64,000 nt of DNA, from contig JACAAK010000009.1 of the NCBI GenBank assembly GCA_025093985.1, positions 3,224,001-3,288,000 of the forward strand. The letters are read 5' to 3'. Position 1 is the stretch's first letter, and the number at the start of each line of letters is the position of its first letter. Positions 10,580-24,900 of the stretch are shown here, piece by piece. The DNA is from Calvatia gigantea (taxonomy: Eukaryota; Basidiomycota; Agaricomycetes; Agaricales; Lycoperdaceae). The notes under the pieces were generated by a model. That model was not told where the DNA came from and did no database searches. It saw only the letters and a list, made by a program, of their open reading frames with translations. The position numbers and the translations under genes were made by a program.

Positions 10580-13500
10580 TCAAGATACGACCGGCGAAAA
10601 CGAACCCCGGCCCCTTCCCCTCATGGCGCCTCTCGGACCTCCTCGAACAATATAACCATTAACGGGCGGAATGAAACCTCGGCCGCGTGAGGGCCCGTAT
10701 CCCCCCCGACCGCGCCCTCTGAAGGGCACTGGATTAGCGGCCGGCACCGGTTCCACTGCTGCGTCTGGGTTGGTGTGGTTTTCTGCGTTAATGGCTGTGT
10801 TGACTTGGTTAGGAGGGCCAGTTGGTACATGCCCTCCGCGCCCACCTCCATTCACATGAGTCACAGAACTTGGGGGGAATCCGCCACGACCATGACCATT
10901 TGCAACAACATGATTCACAGGAATCGAGGGATGGGCTCCACGTCCGTTGACGTGTCCTCCTCTTGCCCGATTAGGGTTGCTCATGATTTGCACTCGAGCC
11001 GCTGAAACGGGTTGGCTGTGATTGCGTTAGTTTAATAGATAGAGTTTTAAGAACGGAGAGGGAAATGACATTACCTTGGCGCAGGGGCAGGACGGAACCC
11101 TGATGCAGCACGCTGTCCGGGAGCCGGCTGAATATGGGGGTGAGGCCCGTAGCGTGGGTGGAATGATGTCGTGATAGGAAGTGGCGGAGGAACCTTCGGG
11201 TTCGTTGAGGTAACAAACTGCGGGTTCGACAAATTAAGGCATGAATTGAACTCGACAGTCATGCCTCTATACGCAGAACACCTATTATATGAACGCTGAG
11301 AGTGACTGTTTTCACCATGGGAGGGCAAACCTACCGATCACCTAATGTCACACCTGACATAAATGGCACATCCCATAGGACATCCATTGACTTCGCGTTA
11401 AGGCCGATAACAACACCTTTGACCGATAACGGGACTGCGCCGGAATCCCTTACCATGGTCACGCGGTCTCCCAGCGCAAACTTCTGATTCTGCAATCGAT
11501 AGACCGCATGCGTAGGCTTAAGAACTGCTTGCCTAGGGATGCCCTTGACAATGGCCTTCTTGATATCAACAGCGGATTTGTTCTTTGTTAATGAATCCGC
11601 CAGTTGTTCAAGCTCCGTGACAGTTTCCTAAACTCCATGAGCCGATATTTCTGTGAGAATTGAAGGGATCGCACCTTGGATAACTGATCACAAAACAGAG
11701 AAACGGGTTCAAAGTCTGGAACTCCTTTCGACTTTAACCATGCCCTGACCTCCCGCAATCTCTCATCTGATTTGTGATCTTTAAAAATATCAGAAGCGAG
11801 GGTCATTGCATCTCCGTCTGAGTCTAGGCATCTGAAGATCTCAGGGAATGCGGCCTACGTTTAATCCAAGTCAACCACCACCTTGTTCTAGATTGTTCGC
11901 GGGACTAACCTTGTACTCTTTGATTAATTCCAAGGCTTTGTCGCTGTATTCCCAGTGTCTCCCTTCCTTCCTTGTGTAATTCGAAACCTTCAGGGCCTTC
12001 GCTTCAAATTTCAAACTCAAACCGAGATTGATCTTCTGGTCTTGCTTAGCAACTACCATGAAACTTGATGTGATCCTAGACAATGCCCTCCCAGAAATGC
12101 CAAGGTATTCGGCGGCCTTAAACGAAACAAGATATTTTGATGCCTTGCGTTGGGTGACAATCGTCTTGAACTTCTCGATCTCCGATTTTTCGGATGGGAA
12201 AAACTATGTGGAAGGAGCGAACATGAGTTGATTAAATTAACCCCACTCAAATGACAGAACAAACTCACCGCAAGCACGACTGACAAACTAGTGTCTGTGG
12301 TCCCTATTACCTGCGCCGCAACACCATATGCGTGCTCCCCAAGGAAGAAAATCTTACTCCCTTCCGGGAACTCGTCCTTCAAAGGTGGGGGCTCCCTCTC
12401 CACGAATCTCGGATCCTCCGAAATGACTTCGCCCAGACACATCTGAACAGCCTGTTCGACTTCCTTATCCGCACCCTCATAATCCTTCACCAGTGCTCCG
12501 TTCTCCAATCTCTTCAATCCCTTCAAAGGACGCACATGTAACAATATATCAACCTGCCCTGTCAACACACCACGCTTCTTCGAATACACCGACTCGATAC
12601 GTTCCGCTTTACTATTCCAATGACCCAGACCCTGTGGTGCATGTGGGTTTGATATGACTTTCGGCGGTGTGTTCGGAATGACCGCCATCTTCTCGTACTT
12701 GAACAACGAATCCGATATGGCAACAACAAGCCCCTCTTGGAGGAACGGCCAACCGACAAACGTCCTGTTCCCAATCATCTTCTTCGCAATCTCCGCCGCC
12801 TTCATGTTCTCATATGCATTCTCGATCTTCACAATCATCGACTTATTCTTCGACTCACTACCATGGACGTTGACGCCATGGAAGTCTAATACAGCTGAAT
12901 GCGGGAGCGTTTTAAGGGAAGGAAACCCAGCGAGGGCTTCGGCACCCAAGAAAACGCCGTCGCAGAGTCCCGGAACGAGATGTAGCCCATCCAGCGTTGG
13001 AAGGTCAAAAGGTTCCATTTTGCAGTAGCAACGATAGAGAGTTGGGAAGAATCCAGGGAGGGAGGATGGGTATACAGTCGGTTCATCGGGGCTGTAGATG
13101 AATTTCGTGCTTGTGCCCCAGCTGTTGCGTTTGCGTTCCCCAGGTGTCAATCTATGTTCTCGGTCTGACAATAGATGAGATTAAGCGCGTGGAGTTAAAG
13201 TGGAAGAAACTCACAAGCCATGGCCTTCAGAAGTCTGGCTTCATCAATGAACGGAATCTTCACTATGGCTTCCCAATCCTGCTTCTTTCCGTTAAGGTCT
13301 TGCTCAAACTCGGTCGGGTAGAAGTCCAGAATAGACGAGTTGGAATCTGTCATGAGATCCCGGTATGCTTCTGGGATGAGTTCCATGCTGGCGGCAGGCA
13401 AGACGCCCATAAGCTGTTCGAATGGCTTGAACGGAGTGCCAAGCGCGAAGTCGAAAGCCATTTTGTCGACATTACGCAAATCTGTTAGGATTCTTCATTA

Positions 13501-15897
13501 GTGTCCGTTCCCGCCGAAAGCGGTGAAGACGTGCCTGAGATGCGAGGGGCGTAATGGTAGTTGTAGAACCAACCCCAGGATGCGACTCCACTGTAGTAAT
13601 AGTGCATAACCCATTGCAATCCCTCCACGTATCTAAACGCCAAATCACCCATTTGCTTTGGGTCATCATATGATATCTCCAGCTTGCCCTGTATAACGCA
13701 GTGCGAATGAGCGAGACAACACGGCATATCAAATGAAAAACCTACCTGATAATAGCCCCTCTTCCACTCATCCATCTTCTCTTTAACCGATCGTTCGTAC
13801 CTGGCGTCAAAACCACCATTTTCCTCATCGTCAAAAATTGACGCCTTCTCATACTTCTGCAACACCCTATCCACAGCGGCACGGCTCTCCTCATCATCTC
13901 CATCTTCGTCGCTCACATCCTCCCACTCGCTCTCCGGTGGTCCTCCCCCATTTGCCTCAACAATGCCCGATTTTGCGAGACCACTCCCTTCAATGTCCTC
14001 TTCGATGTTATCATTCTCCAGGTTCCCGGGTAAGCGCCAAGTAACGACATTGTTGTCGTCCTCGTCATACTCATCCCATTGTAAGCTAAGGTGCAAATCC
14101 TCCGCAAGTCGGGTGATGAATGCACGCTCGCGGGCGGGGAAAGTGTTAAGCATGGATAGCTTGCCCGCCTTGGATGCAGGCCCACTCCTGCTCGAGAGGA
14201 TGTATGCTTTGACTTTGTCAAATATCTCTCTCTGTGGCTTGGTCAATACTATTGGGCGGGGTACGCATCAGCAATACGATTATAGGTGATGAAGTAAGTG
14301 AAATGCACCAAGTTTTGACCTGCTTTCGACCCATCTCCATCTCCTTGACATGTTTCGCCTGTTTTCCCTTGAACCAGTTCAGGTCTGCATATTCCTGCTC
14401 GAAAACCTCTTGTTCCCATTGGGCCATCTCGTCAAGGACGACTTGCAACCGCTTAACGTTGATGACACCGCTCTCATTGATATAACCATCTAGAAATTCT
14501 CGTTAGATTAACCCCCCTGCCTCGGCTCCAACGCGAACTCACCAAGACCAGGAAGAACCTTCTTGTACACCTCAAACAATTTCTCCAATCCGTTCTCGTG
14601 GATATGCAAGTCGGGAAGGTTAGGTAGGAAATCGTTCCCAACAAATACAGCAAGCAAAATAAAATCGTCAATGACGCGCTCCAAGCTATAGCCAAAGGGC
14701 AACACCGGCTCAATAGTCTCGGAACTCGAGGTCAAGATACTCGCGCATAAGACATAAATGAAGCAGGTAGAAATTGATAGACTCCAAACTACGCATCGGG
14801 GGTCAACATAAGGGACACGGGAACCGCTGAAAAAACAAGTCAGACGCACCTCGTGTTACTCTTCTTCCTCGACCCAGGACCAAATTTGACTTCCTCGCGC
14901 AACAAACAGAAATGAGGGTCGTGGCTCAAGAGCCCAAGCATAATCAAATCGGCATCCAGGCCATATAAACAGTGTCGAATGTTGGGGTTGTAGTCCGGCT
15001 GCGCCCGGGACAACCGGATGTACTCCATGATCTTGTGTTCGCCCTCTCCAGGAACCTCGTGGCCAGACAAGACGACTTGGATATCGCGCCAGTTAGAATC
15101 TTCAGAAATCTTTTTGTTGACGAAGTAGCGCAACTGCTCGGACAGGCGAGTCATAAACACAGTACCTACGAATGAAAGAAGTTATAAAGGAACAGAGAAA
15201 GGTTGGCCTAAGTATAATACACACCTGGCGTGATACAATTGCTGTCGAAGGCTTTTTCGTTGGGCAGTTTTTCCCCCTTCATTTCCGCTTTTTCTCTGAC
15301 TTCTTTTGCTTCCTTCGCAGTACGGAATCGACGACTTCGCTGCTGGTTCATCTTAGCACGGGGTGCAACGCCATCGACGGCCATGAAGAACAGCTTTTTC
15401 GGCTTGATCTTGCCGAAAAGGTGGTCGACATAAGCGAAGATTGAGGTGAATATTTGGTCCTCAGAAAGTCGAAAATGAGCGTCCTCGTCGTTGGGATGAG
15501 AACCTGAAGAAAGAGTGAGCTCCGTGCATTTGGTGGAGGTAGATCAGAAACAACGCACAGTTATGGATGATGCCATTGAAATCGAGGTATAGATTATCTG
15601 CTACGAGTTAGCGTCTTGCTGTGTCATCGGAATCGGAGACGAACCGAATTCTGGGATCTTGTTCTCTTGGATTAGTTGGGACGTCAGAGGGTAGCGTTCA
15701 CTGTCCTACGGTCAGAAACTTTCCAAAACTAGTACTTCCAACAACCTACGAGATATAGCGGAAGAACTGGAAGAGATAGATATTAGCGGCTCATAGGGAC
15801 GTTAACTCTGCAAAAAGACAAACCTTTGGGATACCTAAAGGATGACATGTGTGTCATTAGTTGTTTTCTGATGCAATAGGGACTAATACATACCCAT
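10580..15897 (-). CDS. XRN1: 5'-3' exoribonuclease 1 (XRN1/KEM1)
   Basis: This is the cytoplasmic 5'-3' exoribonuclease that degrades decapped mRNA. The N-terminal nuclease core is complete: [51 protein letters not shown], the metal-binding [18 protein letters not shown] and [19 protein letters not shown]. The second conserved region includes [20 protein letters not shown] and [14 protein letters not shown]. The D1/SH3-like region reads [20 protein letters not shown] and [17 protein letters not shown]. The C-terminal 150 or so residues are disordered and rich in RGG/RGRG. Exons are unusual at the start: 15894-15897 (4 nt), 15824-15834 (11 nt), 15750-15766 (17 nt), 15645-15700, 15559-15600. 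I found no frame break. The cytoplasmic type is chosen over nuclear RAT1 because of the long C-terminal region with SH3-like segments. Confidence 0.95.
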
Positions 15898-18800
15898 TAT
15901 ACTATTACAACTACAAGAAGTAAGGGAGTAAGGATGGTGGTGAGTTTCAAGTTTGCTTGTCACGAGACCTAGGTGCGGGGCACTGGCATGACGATTCCGG
16001 CGTGGCTGATACTTACTAAAAATAGCAACACGCATGCCGACTTGCGTGATCACCATCAATGCCAACCTTCGAGGTACTCGCACAACCTACTAGGACCTCA
16101 TCAAGCTGAAGGTGCCCTGCAAATGTCCGTATCGGATCTCCTTACTTGCTCGAGTTCCCCGCTCAAAATCCTGCCTCCGAAAGGGTCCTCACGATTTTGA
16201 CTTCCTCTCATGTCACAGAACCTTTCCCACAAATCTGGTTCAGTGGAAAGGCTCAACCACGATGATGACCTCCTTATCTTCGTTATTAAGGTCGGATACA
16301 GGCATATCGAGACATCTTCATTTCACTTCCCTACACAAAATTGATATGACCCCCACTCGGATGTGCGACCCCCTATGACCACACACCATCAGTCTCCCCT
16401 TCAAGCGCTGAAGTTCAACGCAAAGAAAGCGTCAACTTCATCCGGTATACTTGAGGTGCAAATTTAATAAATTTTGTGACCTAACACAGCATCTGATTGA
16501 GTCATTCTACTGAGAATACCGTAAACTTTCTTGAGAGGTACATGCTGTGAAAAGTAACCGGCCGAGCTCCGTGCATTTCTCCCCCTATCCTTCAACTTAA
16601 CCAATGCCCAGGCTTCCTTCAGTCTTCATTTTCCCAGGTTCTGTTGCGCCCCCGCAACGTACGCTCCCCAAAGGCGATACTCTCAAATTTCGTATTGCAC
16701 GCATCCGGACCGAATATCTTGCCCCGAACCTACGTCCCGCTCCACTACACCCCTATTCAAAAGCAAAATAAATTCCTGTTCTCGGCCGCGATTTAGCGTG
16801 CGACTCTAGTTCTGGGGGTTCCTAGAAGAACTGGCTCCCACTCTTGAATTGATCGAGACTATAGATCAGCGAGCAATCGTGTATCTCGTTCCTTTATTAC
16901 CTCCATAGCTCCGGGAGGTTCCCGATATCTCCTTGTCCACCGCGTCGCAGACCCACATTTCTCAAAATTTCCTGAACCTTTCTAGCTTCAAACTCGCGCC
17001 ATAATCCACTTAGTCCGTTAATAATGGGTCCTCGACTACAGGATCTTATCTCGCTCTGATCCGCTCTCCATCACTATCACTTTCTGCGAACGCAGACGCT
17101 TGGCATTTGCTAAATCTCCGTACAATGAGCGTGGCCGCGCCAGAACTCCCGTACTTATTTCCGTCCTTCAAGGCGTGATGGCAACCCACACGATCCAATG
17201 ATTTTCATTAACACGCTGAATGATTGCATGACGGTATCAGCCACCCCTCCTGCTAGGTTATTTGACCGATCAATGACCGAGCGTCCGGATAGTGGCACCT
17301 CCAAACTATTGTGGCATGGTGAGATATCTTAGACTGAATCATATCCTTGTAACTCAAACTATAGTGCAGACCGGAGCCGGTGTGCGCCAACAGAGGAAAC
17401 GAGACGCGATCTCAGGACTGCCAAAACTTGAGTGGGTTTCATAGGATGGTGGTTTAAGTGATAGCCAAACCCTCATTAACTACACCCAATCCCTCGTGTA
17501 TGATGGTTTGACTGAGTCATCGCACAATTTCGCCCCCTAAAAAGCGGGTTCCTTCGGTGTTCTCCAAACTTTCAAACCCACACCACAAACAACGCTCAAG
17601 TAACACCGGCCCGGGCGAGATGCTTACCCCGTTATTGGCGGAACTTCTGGCGGACGATGAACGCACGTACTTCCAATCTCCACTGAATGCGGAGAAAACG
17701 GTTGGTGTTACAACTCCTCCTCTGTATTATGTAAATGGAAGTAGTCGGTCCTCATTGCCCCCCGATCGACCATTCAGTCGCTCAATAACACTTGCGCGAA
17801 CAGAGGCAATAGGCATATGGTAGTCGTGATTGCTACTATCGAAATTACGGAAGGCTATAGTGTCCTTGTCCCCTCGGCATCAGAAGTTGATCAGGATCAT
17901 GATTCAGATTTGAATTATGGTAGCGGGTGCTTCAGGTTTATGGGCGCTTGCGGTTCAGGTGTCACTTATGCTCCTTCTGTAACTTGGGGCGAGTACTGGG
18001 ACAGGAACGCTGAGACGACTGCGCATCACCAATGGGGGACAACCGAGACAGTGGTCTACACCCATAGCAGTCCTAGTTCCTGCGACCGCAAACTAAGTTC
18101 TCCCGAAAGTGCATGGTCCGACAGTCTCAAGTGTTCGAGGTTCCCTTCCTTTCTCAAGTACCTCCTTCGAGAATTGAGTCCAAAAATGGCATAGTAACTC
18201 ACTCCACCTCAGAATGCTCAGAATGAATACTGTGGCGCTGGCCAATTCTCAAGCAATTTCTTCATCCGGCAATCAAATTTAACCAAATTGTAAGACTAAG
18301 ATAGATTTCAATGCTTCAATAAATCAGTCATTCCAAGCGATGTCAATCCGTCCACGGACAGCCGTCTCCTCAGCTAACACGTCGACTCCTCATGCATGTG
18401 GAAATGTGCGCATGACAAAGGCACGCCATTGCGACCACTTGTAACCACCATGTGATGTGTACAAACCGTGCCCGGTAAATTGTGGTAAGTCAGAGTCTGA
18501 GAAATCTGAGCGGCCTCCCTTGGCAACTGTGTGCAAAAACTCCACCAGCATCATTCCCGGTTTTAGATCAACAGCGAGTTTACTACTCGAGCGATGGAGA
18601 TGGTCTCTTGAAGCTTTAACCCTGATAGCTCGCGTAGAGAAACCGCGAGGCCACGCGGAAATGGGGCTCAGACACTAACGAGGGCGTGCATGCCCGTCCT
18701 TTGACAGCGCTAGCGAGTCCCTCTCTCCCGCCGAAGGCTTTCTGCAGAAGGGGAAGAGATGGACATATCTCTCCTTGATTTCCGGACTAAATTTAGCAGA

Positions 18801-19710
18801 CGAGCTTAAGGTTTCCACGGACATTGCAAAGTTGACACGGAAAGCTCCACTGGTTTCAATGTTCAAGTGTTGATATGAGAGTGTTATGCACTTGGGTGGT
18901 GGACGGTATATGAGCGTTCCTATCGTTTTCCCCACGAATACCGTAACGGGCGTAATTTGTAGCCAATGAAACTTCCCCCTTACTTGTTGTTACTCCGCTG
19001 GATGGGTCGCGGATGTCAATGTCCATACTCCTGTAATATCATTAATCTTACCTCGACTTGCCCCTCGACATCGCCTACACTCCATCTGTCGGACACAGAA
19101 TACACGAGGCCAAAGTACATCCCCAAAATTCATTCCAAGTATTGGCAATGATGATAATCTGGGCATTAACACCTCGGCTATGACGTCTAATTACTATCCG
19201 CAATCACCATTCTGATGCAGTAACCTATGCTGATACCCGAAACGGCAATAACACCTTAAGTCGCCATTGGTGTGGGCACAAAGCAGAGCCAAGCACAGTA
19301 TATTTGGAACATGTCAAGAACGTGGAATGTCACGAACTATCGATACTTATGTTTATCATTTGTTCCTCGGCTTGTACCCTGCTAGCCGAGTTTCGGATAC
19401 TTTATTCCGTTGAATACCGGATATTTATTACAAAAAGCTGAGACTGCGCATGCATCACGGTGATGGTTCGGCGTCAATAGACTTGAATGGGCGGTAGCTT
19501 GGCCTCCTCAACAACAATGTGTGGCAGGGACGTAGAGATTAAATTGTGCCATAATGGCCCGAGGCCTCAAATGAGGAACAAATCCATTTATATCAGATTA
19601 CTCCTACCATCCTATCCTAATTATACTCTAAACTATTCTCCAACCACCGATATCCAAGGGCGAGTTGCCTCCTGCACTTCGCTTGTTCGCTTGGGGTGAG
19701 GATCACCGGA
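15898..19710. other. 3.8 kb gene-poor block
   Basis: This separates the XRN1 start from the 3' end of the GMP synthase gene. The longest open frame (17817-18194, plus, 125 codons) has no motif and no convincing splice partners. The XRN1 promoter must lie at the left end, but I see no sure core element. No mobile-element signature was found. Confidence 0.5.
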
Positions 19711-21985
19711 CTACAGCCATTCCACGGTCTTATTATACCGACAAATCAGCATATCAACAAGTCCTCAGTTGACAGATGATCAAAGGACATAAACAAACTC
19801 ACCGCGGGGGGTTTCGAAGAGATGTCATATGTCACCCGATTGATACCAGCAACTTCATTGGTGACACGGGACGAAATACGCCTGAGCACCTCAGGGGGAA
19901 ATACGTACCTGCGAATTTCGATTTCGAAAACGGAGTACAAAAGACGCAAAGCCGCAGCGTGGGATGAGGAGGGAATCAGAAGACAATCAGCAGGGTCAGT
20001 ACTAAACCTTAACAGGTAAGGATAGCACTTACCAGTCGGCGGTCATGAAGTCCTCAGATTGAACAGCACGCAAAGCAATAATCCTAGAGGCAACCCAATC
20101 AGTTTAACTCATGACAAGCTGTGTCGTGGCGCGTACCTGTTCATAGGTTCTTTGATCCCCCATAACACCCACGGCTTTCACAGGAAGTAGGACGGCGAAA
20201 GCCTGAGCAATGTCATTGTACAGGCCAGCCTTACGAATTTCCTCGATGTAAATGCTATCAGCGTGTTGTAAAATCTTGACTTGTTCTCGATTCACTGGTC
20301 CAAGGATTCGAATAGCTAATCCAGGGCCGGGGAATGGGTGACGTTGTACGAGCGTTGCGGGTATTGAGAGGAGCCGCCCTAATGCGCGAACTTCATCTAG
20401 AAGACGAAGTACAAGACGAGGAAGGCATTAGTTGTGGCTAAACGAACCTGGATCCCAATCGGACTGATCCTTACCCTTGAATAGCTCTCGAAGGGGTTCG
20501 ATTAACTTTAGTTTCATGTCTTTCAAGAGGCCACCGACGTTATGGTGTGTTTTGATCGTAGCGCTGGGACCCTTGAAGCTGATGCTTTCGATCACATCTG
20601 GATATAGTGTACCCTGGAGCAACCATTCCACACGCCCTTTTTGGTCGCCACCCTGCTCTTCGTTCTCCGCGGCGGCCTCGATCTTCGCAGCTTGGGCTTC
20701 AAAGACATGAATAAACGTATTTCCGATAATCTTTCGCTTCTGTTCTGGGTCCTCGACCCCCTCCAACCGGGACAGGAAAAGATCAGAAGCGTCCACCACG
20801 GTCAAGTTAACACCAAGGTCCCTGTTCAACATTTCGTTGACTTGTTTGGCCTCGTTCATCCTGAGGACTCCGTTGTCGACCATGATGGCATGGAACCTGA
20901 GGAGGACGTCAGCCAATGCTTGGGACGTGCCTCTCTATGACGTACCGATCACCAATGGCTTCGTGCATCAGTTTGGCTGCGACCGTACTATCAACGCCAC
21001 CGCTCACTGCGCCAACAACACGACCCTTTGGCCCACAGATCTCTCTAATGCGCGCAATCTCCTTCCCAATGAACTCTTCCTGAAGATCAAAATGACGTTT
21101 GAGTGATCAGCAGGTTCGGATGCAGAATGAAGTACCATTGTCCAGTTGGTTCGACATTGACATATGTTGAGGATGAAACGTCCGATGACCTCCTTTCCTC
21201 GAGGAGAATGTGTGACTTCTGGGTGAAATTGGATCCCGTAGAATGGCTTAGAATTGTGTGCGAGGGCAGCGTATGGTGCAGTGTTTGTATGGCCGATGAC
21301 GCGGAAATCCTTTGGGGGTTCTGAGAGTTGATCTCCATGGGACATCCAAACCTGACCGAAAAAAATGAACTAATTTCCTTTTGCTAAATGGGGTGGCAAA
21401 TGTGACACACACCTGCATCTCATCCCCAAGTCCCTCGAACAATGCATCTATTGGGCCTTCTCCGCCGATTTTGTTGATCTTAATCTCCGCGAAGCCATAT
21501 TCTCTGTGGTCACATTTAGTGACTTTGCCACTGAGATTCCATGCTATTTCCTATGCCCAACGACTATCATATTTACAACAACGGCCACCCTGTGAATGTC
21601 ATCTTACCTGCAATCCGTAGCAAATGCCTAAAACTGGCACTCCTGCTTCGAAAACAGCAGGGTCAACATGAGGCGCGTCTTTATCATACACCGAATACGG
21701 AGACCCTGAAAGTATTATGCCTGTCGGACGAACGATAGTAAGATAGGGTGATGGTGGAGATGATTTCGATGGCGACCTTTAGGTTTGAACTTAACGTCGG
21801 CGAGTTTTGTAGTGCAGGGCAGAAGTTCTGCATAGACGTGGTGTTCTCGACACCTGCGTGTAATCAAATGGCTATACTGTTACTGGTGTTGTTAATCAGG
21901 TTATATTTAATGGTAATTCCCCACACACCTGCGAACCAAAATCCAAGATGAGGATTGTATCAAACTGATCATGAATTTCGGGCAT
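19711..21985 (-). CDS. GUA1: GMP synthase, glutamine-hydrolysing
   Basis: It converts XMP to GMP using ATP and glutamine, the last step of guanine nucleotide synthesis. The N-terminal class I glutamine amidotransferase begins [19 protein letters not shown] and has the nucleophile Cys in [10 protein letters not shown] and the His-Glu pair in [13 protein letters not shown]. The ATP-pyrophosphatase P-loop [16 protein letters not shown] lies near 20990, followed by [28 protein letters not shown] and [11 protein letters not shown]. The dimerisation domain ends with [18 protein letters not shown]. Introns are short and all junctions keep frame. The ATG chosen at 21985 is the first in the conserved frame; it is preceded by a possible acceptor, so a small upstream coding exon is possible. 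Upstream 200 bp show no clear alternative start. Confidence 0.94.
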
Positions 21986-24900
21986 TTCCTACGAGTGGCA
22001 ATACAAAGAGGATAGGCCTTATGACTGCAGACGATTAAGATCCGAGCAGAAACGGTGCTTTACACGAGGAGTTATTAGCAGATAAAGATCCTTGATTGTG
22101 CCATCACGTGGGGACGCAGCCCAGTTGTGACGTAAGGGTCGGGACTGTGGCATAGAATATTCACACTGCTCCAACTTCACTCCAGAGGCCAAGGTTTTCT
22201 TCTCAAGATCTCAATTATGGCTCATCAAGCCTTCAGGTCTCAGGGCCTTTGCAATAACAGGATTCAATAACATCGAGATTTTGTTTTCTATGATGACATT
22301 GCTCACGAGTCTCTTACCAGCTCCGCTTCCAGCAGCTTTTTTTCTCCTGAATGACGTTGGATACCAGCCCCTAGCGATTCCGTGACATGAGCATTAAATA
22401 CAACACCAGACTTCACGTTCCATCAAAATTACGTCGAACAGAACGATCTACAGGGCAATCCTATATAAATTATTCGGCATCAACGTACAGTTTTTGGAGC
22501 CCGTACCTGAGCGCTGAGCGCTGAGCTAAGTATCAACCTCCACAGAACTTTGGCGCCGGCCATCGAGTAACTTCCGCCTTTAAACCCCCCGTGTAAGGAT
22601 TGTGTCCTTCAGCTTGATTTCTAGGAGTAACTCTATGACGACATAGTACTTTATGCAGGGTGCCACCTCCTGTTGTCCCCTTGCTCGCACCCATTGCAAC
22701 CATTCTACGCCCTGGAGTGCGACAGGTGGCCCAAAAAGACACCCTTGGGCACTCCCATACAGCTGTAGCAAAATCAAGGCTGTCATACTTTCCGAATCCC
22801 AATGCGGCAACCACAACTACCTATTCATTCCCCCTATCTCTGCGCTTAGCCCTTCATTCATTCCTCGGTTCATTGCATTTGAAACCACAACCGAATCTCC
22901 TTCAGAAATCCATCATTTATTGTCCAGCTACCGCCTCCGCAATTGGCGACCATCTGACTCTGTTCCCCCCCAGCATCCTCGTCGGCCAAATCTAATCAAC
23001 TTCGTGGATCACAAATCTCATAAACACTCCACTCGGCTATCTTGCCATCATATGGTCATCCGGGGTACTATGATCTAGCATCTGGGAAATACTCAGTTCT
23101 GCGGCCACCTTGTTTGGGGGAGAAGGTCTCATTTCCCCGATCATCAGGAGTGTCTATCATAGCGCAGATTACTATGGTCACTCCAAGGCCATACTTGCGT
23201 CATGCTCGTCCCCGTTTTCTGGCCTCATGTCTCGTTGTAGCAGGAATCTTTTATGGTATGAATCTCTCTCTTTGCACTTGAGCTATGTAAGTCTACGAAT
23301 GAATTCTTTTTTTTTCGCTGGGGTTGATACCCGAATTTTACTCTTCCATTCTTGCACGAGGACCAACCTCACTCCCTCAGATCATTTGGACATATCACCA
23401 CTCTGCCAATGTCAAAGCGACAAGAGCCGACTTCGCGCACTGGGCTATACCAAAATAAAACGTCAAAACTTTATTTAAAAATTCCTTTTACACAGCGCAA
23501 CAGTTGATCTCTCCGGAGGGAAATGGCTCCAAGCATTGGTCGAGCGCTGGTGACCTCTGCTTGTCTGACGTGCCTGCCATCATATCACACGGCTATTGAC
23601 CTTCTAAATCTACAACTAGTCCGGCAACTACCAGATGCTGGATTGTTGAGTGCTCGACTAAATAGCCGAACCCAGGGTAGCCATTTTAGGTCTCCTCACC
23701 TATTTGTTCGGATTTGTATCAAGAGAGGTAATCCAGTGGTTGCTGGAGATTGTCGATCTACCCTTCCGTCCTTGGTGGCTTTTGGCAATCAGCTACGATC
23801 ATTTTTTTTTTTCTTTTTGGAAAGAGGCAGTTATATCTGATCGAAAGCTTGTTAACCGAGTGTTGAGATGCTTTGGAAGCTTTAACTATATACCTTTGTG
23901 CGATTGGTTGCGCATAGTCGGAAGGTGCATGTTCTAGCAGATGCGTCGGCATTCTGAAGAACGGAAGTGAGTGGCGGCCAAGAATTCTTTGTTTTAATGA
24001 AATGGTCGTAAATTAAGAGGTGTTCTTCCGGTAGGTCGGCGTAGAGGCTAACTTCCAATTCGTCTCCGAAGTAGAAACGAGTAAAGGCGTCAGTAAAGCC
24101 ATTTCAGCCGTTCGTTAGCAAGAATTTTTCCGTTTATTTTCGCGCTGGCTGAAACGATGATTGCGAAATCAGCGTCGTCTAGTTTGCCACTGATCATAGT
24201 TTGTTGGGCAGGTGCTTATTCTTGGGACGTGGCAACGGGCGCCTGTTGATTTTTTGGTATTGCTAGTCTTGTTTCATCCCCAGAGTGGATCTCCGGAGGA
24301 TACACTCCTAACGCAATTTTTGTAAATCGTCCCCTTGGAGCGCGGCCGAGAGTGTTTGGTTCAGAACCAACTGATACTAGTGCGTATGATTCCGCTGGCC
24401 GCGCAAATATGCAACGCTTATTGTCGGACGTGACATCGGTTGCTGTTCAAATCTCGCGTAGCAATTATAGCAGGTGGTGGAAAACCCCTACCACTTCTAC
24501 CACTTCTAAAATAGCATTTCGAAACTCCTCCCTCTCGTAGTTGCGAAACACGTCGAGAGAAGGGCGCGAGGGGGGACTTGGATCTCAAGGGACGTGGGAC
24601 TCTGTAGCCCTGGACCACCAATTGCGTCATGAACACAACAGTGAGCGCATTACAAAAATGTGTTATTGACAGCTTCTATCACCAATTCGAAAACAAGTCA
24701 GCAGGTTAACACCTGACCATGAAGAGTGCTAAATTCGTCTTCAGACGCTCTCAGTATCAGGGAGTCGCCTGATTTTTTTTCCCTTAGAGCCCTGGGGTAA
24801 CGTTTGATTCATTGATGATTCAACTTACCAAGCCCTACGGGAGCCTTAATAGCGCATATCCACAATCTCCAACAAATGAAGAAACACAACGCGGGGAAGG

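Noticed and set aside
17817..18194. 125-codon frame in the gap before GMP synthase
   Set aside because: Length is within chance for this much sequence and no family resemblance or neighbouring exon is seen.
22533..23078. Overlapping frames of 90-140 codons on both strands
   Set aside because: No motif and no consistent exon chain; the frames overlap on opposite strands without either being favoured.
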